Shown: piece by piece, positions 62,084 to 64,000 of the stretch
Position numbering within the stretch: position 1 is the first letter of the stretch
Layout of the letters: each line of letters opens with the position of its first letter
Origin: Emticicia sp965283955
Lineage (GTDB): Bacteria > Bacteroidota > Bacteroidia > Cytophagales > Spirosomataceae
Length of the DNA stretch: 64,000 nt
NCBI GenBank assembly: GCA_965283955.1
Contig: CBDIQW010000001.1
Span: 3,162,001-3,226,000, forward strand
Direction: 5' to 3'
Position numbers and translations under genes: made by a program
Notes under the pieces: generated by a model
Told to the model about the DNA's origin: nothing
Database searches by the model: none
What the model saw: the letters and a program-made list of their open reading frames with translations, nothing else

Positions 62084-62194
62084 GGCTTTTAGGCAATTAG
62101 CTTTTAGCTATTGGCTTTTGCCTGATGTTGATTTATTTTCTAAAAGATATGCTAACAATTTGCTAAATGCTAATAGCCAACGGCTAAAAGCCAA
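62084..62194. repeat. Gene-border palindrome, GGCTTTTAGC words
   Basis: The left tract 62084-62119 (GGCTTTTAG, TTAGCTTTTAGC, TTGGCTTTT) is opposed by an inverted tract at 62151-62194 (GCTAATAGCC, GGCTAAAAGCC). It lies in the divergent gap between the SDR and mlaE. Confidence 0.7.
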
Positions 62195-62252
62195 TCGTTG
62201 TATTCTACAATAAAAACCTCAAATATAGAACTACGAAGCCTAAACAAATCGT

Positions 62253-62260
62253 TATCTTTG
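62253..62260 (+). promoter_or_regulatory. Probable mlaE -7 box
   Basis: TATCTTTG followed by CA is an exact TAnnTTTG box, 29 bases before the mlaE ATG. A -33 TTTG is not seen at the right distance. Confidence 0.45.
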
Positions 62261-62289
62261 CAAATATCGTTAAAATTTAGCTAAAAACT

Positions 62290-63021
62290 ATGTTATCAGT
62301 AATAGGAAGATATTTAATATTTCTCGGAAAACTCTTCACTCGACGAGAATCTCTGAAAGTATATTGGGAAAGGTTCATTGATGAGTGTATCGGAATTGGG
62401 GTGAGTTCAGTGTTTATCGTGGCCATTGTTGCGGTGTTTATTGGTGCGGTAGTTTGTGTGCAAACCCGTGCCAATTTGGTGAGTCCTGTTATCCCGATTT
62501 ATGTGGTGAGTAATATTGTGCGAGACATGACTCTACTCGAATTATCTTCTACTTTTATGTGTGTTGTTTTGGCTGGAAAAGTAGGGTCAAATATCGCAGG
62601 GGAACTCGGAACAATGAAAATTACCGAACAAATTGATGCTCTCGAAGTAATGGGTATCAACTCGGCATCTTATTTGGTTTTACCTAAATTATTGGCTGCA
62701 GTTTTCACGTTTCCTTTGTTGGCTATTATTTCTGGCTTTCTCGGGATTTTGGGTGGATATTTGGCAGGAACACTTTCGGGCATCATCACTCCCGAAGATT
62801 ATATTTATGGAATCAGATATTCGTTTATTCCATTTAATGTTTTTATTTCTATCATCAAAGCAGTAGTTTTTGGTTTTCTGATTTCTACGATTTCGGCTTT
62901 TCAAGGCTATAATACTCGTGGAGGTGCATTGGAAGTTGGACAAGCAAGTACTTCGGCTGTAACAAATAGTTGTATTGCGGTTCTAATTGCTGATTATTTA
63001 TTAGCAGAGCTTTTGACCTAA
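62290..63021 (+). CDS. mlaE: MlaE-family ABC transporter permease
   Basis: 243 residues with about five to six membrane helices. VFIGAVVCVQTRANLVSP, GSNIAGELGTMKITEQIDALEVMG and the C-terminal FQGYNTRGGALEVGQASTSAVTNS are the MlaE/YrbE signatures. With MlaF it forms the inner-membrane lipid transporter that moves phospholipids between the membranes. The partner MlaF gene follows after 88 bases. MlaD, the periplasmic MCE protein, is not adjacent in the window. Confidence 0.9.
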   Translation: MLSVIGRYLIFLGKLFTRRESLKVYWERFIDECIGIGVSSVFIVAIVAVFIGAVVCVQTRANLVSPVIPIYVVSNIVRDMTLLELSSTFMCVVLAGKVGSNIAGELGTMKITEQIDALEVMGINSASYLVLPKLLAAVFTFPLLAIISGFLGILGGYLAGTLSGIITPEDYIYGIRYSFIPFNVFISIIKAVVFGFLISTISAFQGYNTRGGALEVGQASTSAVTNSCIAVLIADYLLAELLT

Positions 63022-63109
63022 TGATTGAATGAATGATTGAGCGAATGAGTGAATATTACAATAATTCTCATTCTAAATTATCCATTATCCATTTTACATT
63101 ATTCTTCAA

Positions 63110-63862
63110 ATGATTGAAATAAAAAATATATCAAAGTCTTTTAATGGCCGAATGGTGTTAGATAACGTGAGCGGCTTATTTAAAAAAGGCGAAACAAGTT
63201 TGGTTATCGGTGCGAGTGGTACAGGAAAAAGCGTATTATTGAAATGTATGCTTGATTTGGTACGCCCCGAAGCAGGAACAACGCTTTATGATGGCCGTGA
63301 TTTTTATGTAGGCGACGAAGAAGATAAAAAAGATATTCGCCGAGAAATGGGTGTACTTTTTCAAGGTGGAGCGTTGTTTGACTCTAAAACCGTACACGAA
63401 AACGTACAGTTTCCGCTTGATATGCTCACAAAAATGGGCGAAGGTGAAAAGAAAGACCGAGTGGAATTTTGCTTACAAAGAGTTGGTTTAGAAGGAACAG
63501 GTGGCCGAATGCCATCAGAGATTTCGGGAGGAATGAAAAAGCGTGTTGGTATTGCCCGAGCGATTGTGATGAACCCCAAATATTTGTTTTGTGATGAACC
63601 AAACTCTGGCCTCGACCCGCTGACTTCGATAAAAATTGATGAATTAATCAAGGAAATTACCGACGAATTTGATATTACGACCGTAGTAATTACGCACGAT
63701 ATGAACTCGGTGCTTTCGATTGGTGATAAAATTATGTTTCTGCACAAAGGGAAAAAGCTTTGGGAGGGAAACAGCCAAACCATCATGGGCGATACAGTTC
63801 CTGAGTTAGAAGAATTTGTGTTTTGTAATAAAGCCCTAAGTTTGATGCGGGCGGGGAAGTAA
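63110..63862 (+). CDS. mlaF: MlaF-family ABC transporter ATP-binding protein
   Basis: 250 residues. Walker A GASGTGKSV at 34-42, signature EISGGMKKRVGIARAI at 136-151, Walker B YLFCDEPNSGLDP at about 157-169, and H-loop VVITHDMNS. It powers the MlaE permease for phospholipid transport. Adjacency and order fit the Mla system. A terminator follows directly. Confidence 0.92.
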   Translation: MIEIKNISKSFNGRMVLDNVSGLFKKGETSLVIGASGTGKSVLLKCMLDLVRPEAGTTLYDGRDFYVGDEEDKKDIRREMGVLFQGGALFDSKTVHENVQFPLDMLTKMGEGEKKDRVEFCLQRVGLEGTGGRMPSEISGGMKKRVGIARAIVMNPKYLFCDEPNSGLDPLTSIKIDELIKEITDEFDITTVVITHDMNSVLSIGDKIMFLHKGKKLWEGNSQTIMGDTVPELEEFVFCNKALSLMRAGK

Positions 63863-63863
63863 C

Positions 63864-63899
63864 AAAAAGGGCTTAGAAATTCAATTCTAAGCCTTTTTT
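63864..63899. terminator. Rho-independent terminator after mlaF
   Basis: AAAAAGGGCTTAGAA pairs with TTCTAAGCCTTTTTT (one G-T wobble) around a 6-base loop. It has a T6 tail. Confidence 0.87.
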
Positions 63900-63934
63900 G
63901 TGGAACGAATCTCTGAATTCGTTCATTTGATAAT

Positions 63935-64000
63935 TTACTTCTTTACCATTTTGTAAATCTGCTCGCCAACTTCGGTTCGGATATTGAGTGAGCTAATTTT
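63935..64000 (-). CDS. C-terminal end of an unidentified gene
   Basis: On the minus strand an open frame from the right edge ends at TAA 63935-63937, encoding KISSLNIRTEVGEQIYKMVKK. The convergent position after the mlaF terminator supports a real gene. Too short to identify. Confidence 0.5.
   Translation of the reverse strand, partial: KISSLNIRTEVGEQIYKMVKK

Overview
The window is AT-rich chromosomal DNA from a member of the Bacteroidota, most likely a Cytophagales-type environmental bacterium (Emticicia/Arcicella/Runella-like; the genus cannot be fixed from this window). The evidence is promoter-like TTTG-N20-TAnnTTTG sequences, a GT3-type glycogen synthase, BatA-like and MlaEF proteins, SpII lipoproteins, and no Shine-Dalgarno dependence that I could see.

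Layout. 1-11.1 kb is housekeeping and mixed metabolism (leucyl aminopeptidase end, recO, cytochrome oxidase subunit III, ispE, a pseudouridine synthase, dxr, a fructosamine kinase-like protein, a LuxE-like protein, dipeptide epimerase, comB). 11.4-14 kb is atpA-atpG, apart from the rest of the ATP synthase genes. 14-28 kb holds lipoproteins, a DMT transporter, glycogen synthase, plsY, an M20 peptidase, a DUF6934-like two-gene module, glcD, murQ, a BatA-like protein, a serine hydrolase and rimO. 28-50 kb is an aromatic-acid catabolic island. 50-64 kb has fusA, two identical tRNA-Val genes, a hexuronate cluster (uxuA, kdgK, eda, uxaB), terC, plsC, gatC, a ROK kinase, an SDR and mlaEF.

The aromatic island reads as one route. 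An AraC regulator, a crotonase, a feruloyl-CoA synthase-like ligase, a 3-hydroxyacyl-CoA dehydrogenase and an ACMSD-like amidohydrolase match the CouM/L/N/O logic that turns p-coumarate-type acids into hydroxybenzoates plus acetyl-CoA. An FAD monooxygenase, a DUF3237 protein, an AAHS transporter, a MetE-like protein and a secreted esterase follow. Then come a divergent AraC regulator and a complete protocatechuate branch: pcaH, pcaG, pcaB, fused pcaD-pcaC, pobA, fused pcaI-pcaJ and pcaF.

The most unusual feature is non-coding. Many gene borders carry palindromes whose two arms are built of short degenerate words (ACGAATTACGA, GAATTGAGAAT, AAGATTAAGGAT, AGCCCCCTAACCCCC and others). The word differs from locus to locus, but the two arms of one locus match each other. 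In three places, all inside the aromatic island, the loop holds a gene for a small S23/IVP four-helix-bundle protein. This resembles the intervening sequences of 23S rRNA genes, but lies between protein genes. Some GC-rich arms are translated as protein tails or heads.

Twelve genes, including atpA and atpG, are each broken by a single +1 or -1 shift, mostly at short homopolymers. Because conserved sequence resumes immediately in the new frame, I treat these as probable sequencing or assembly indels and give full-span coordinates.
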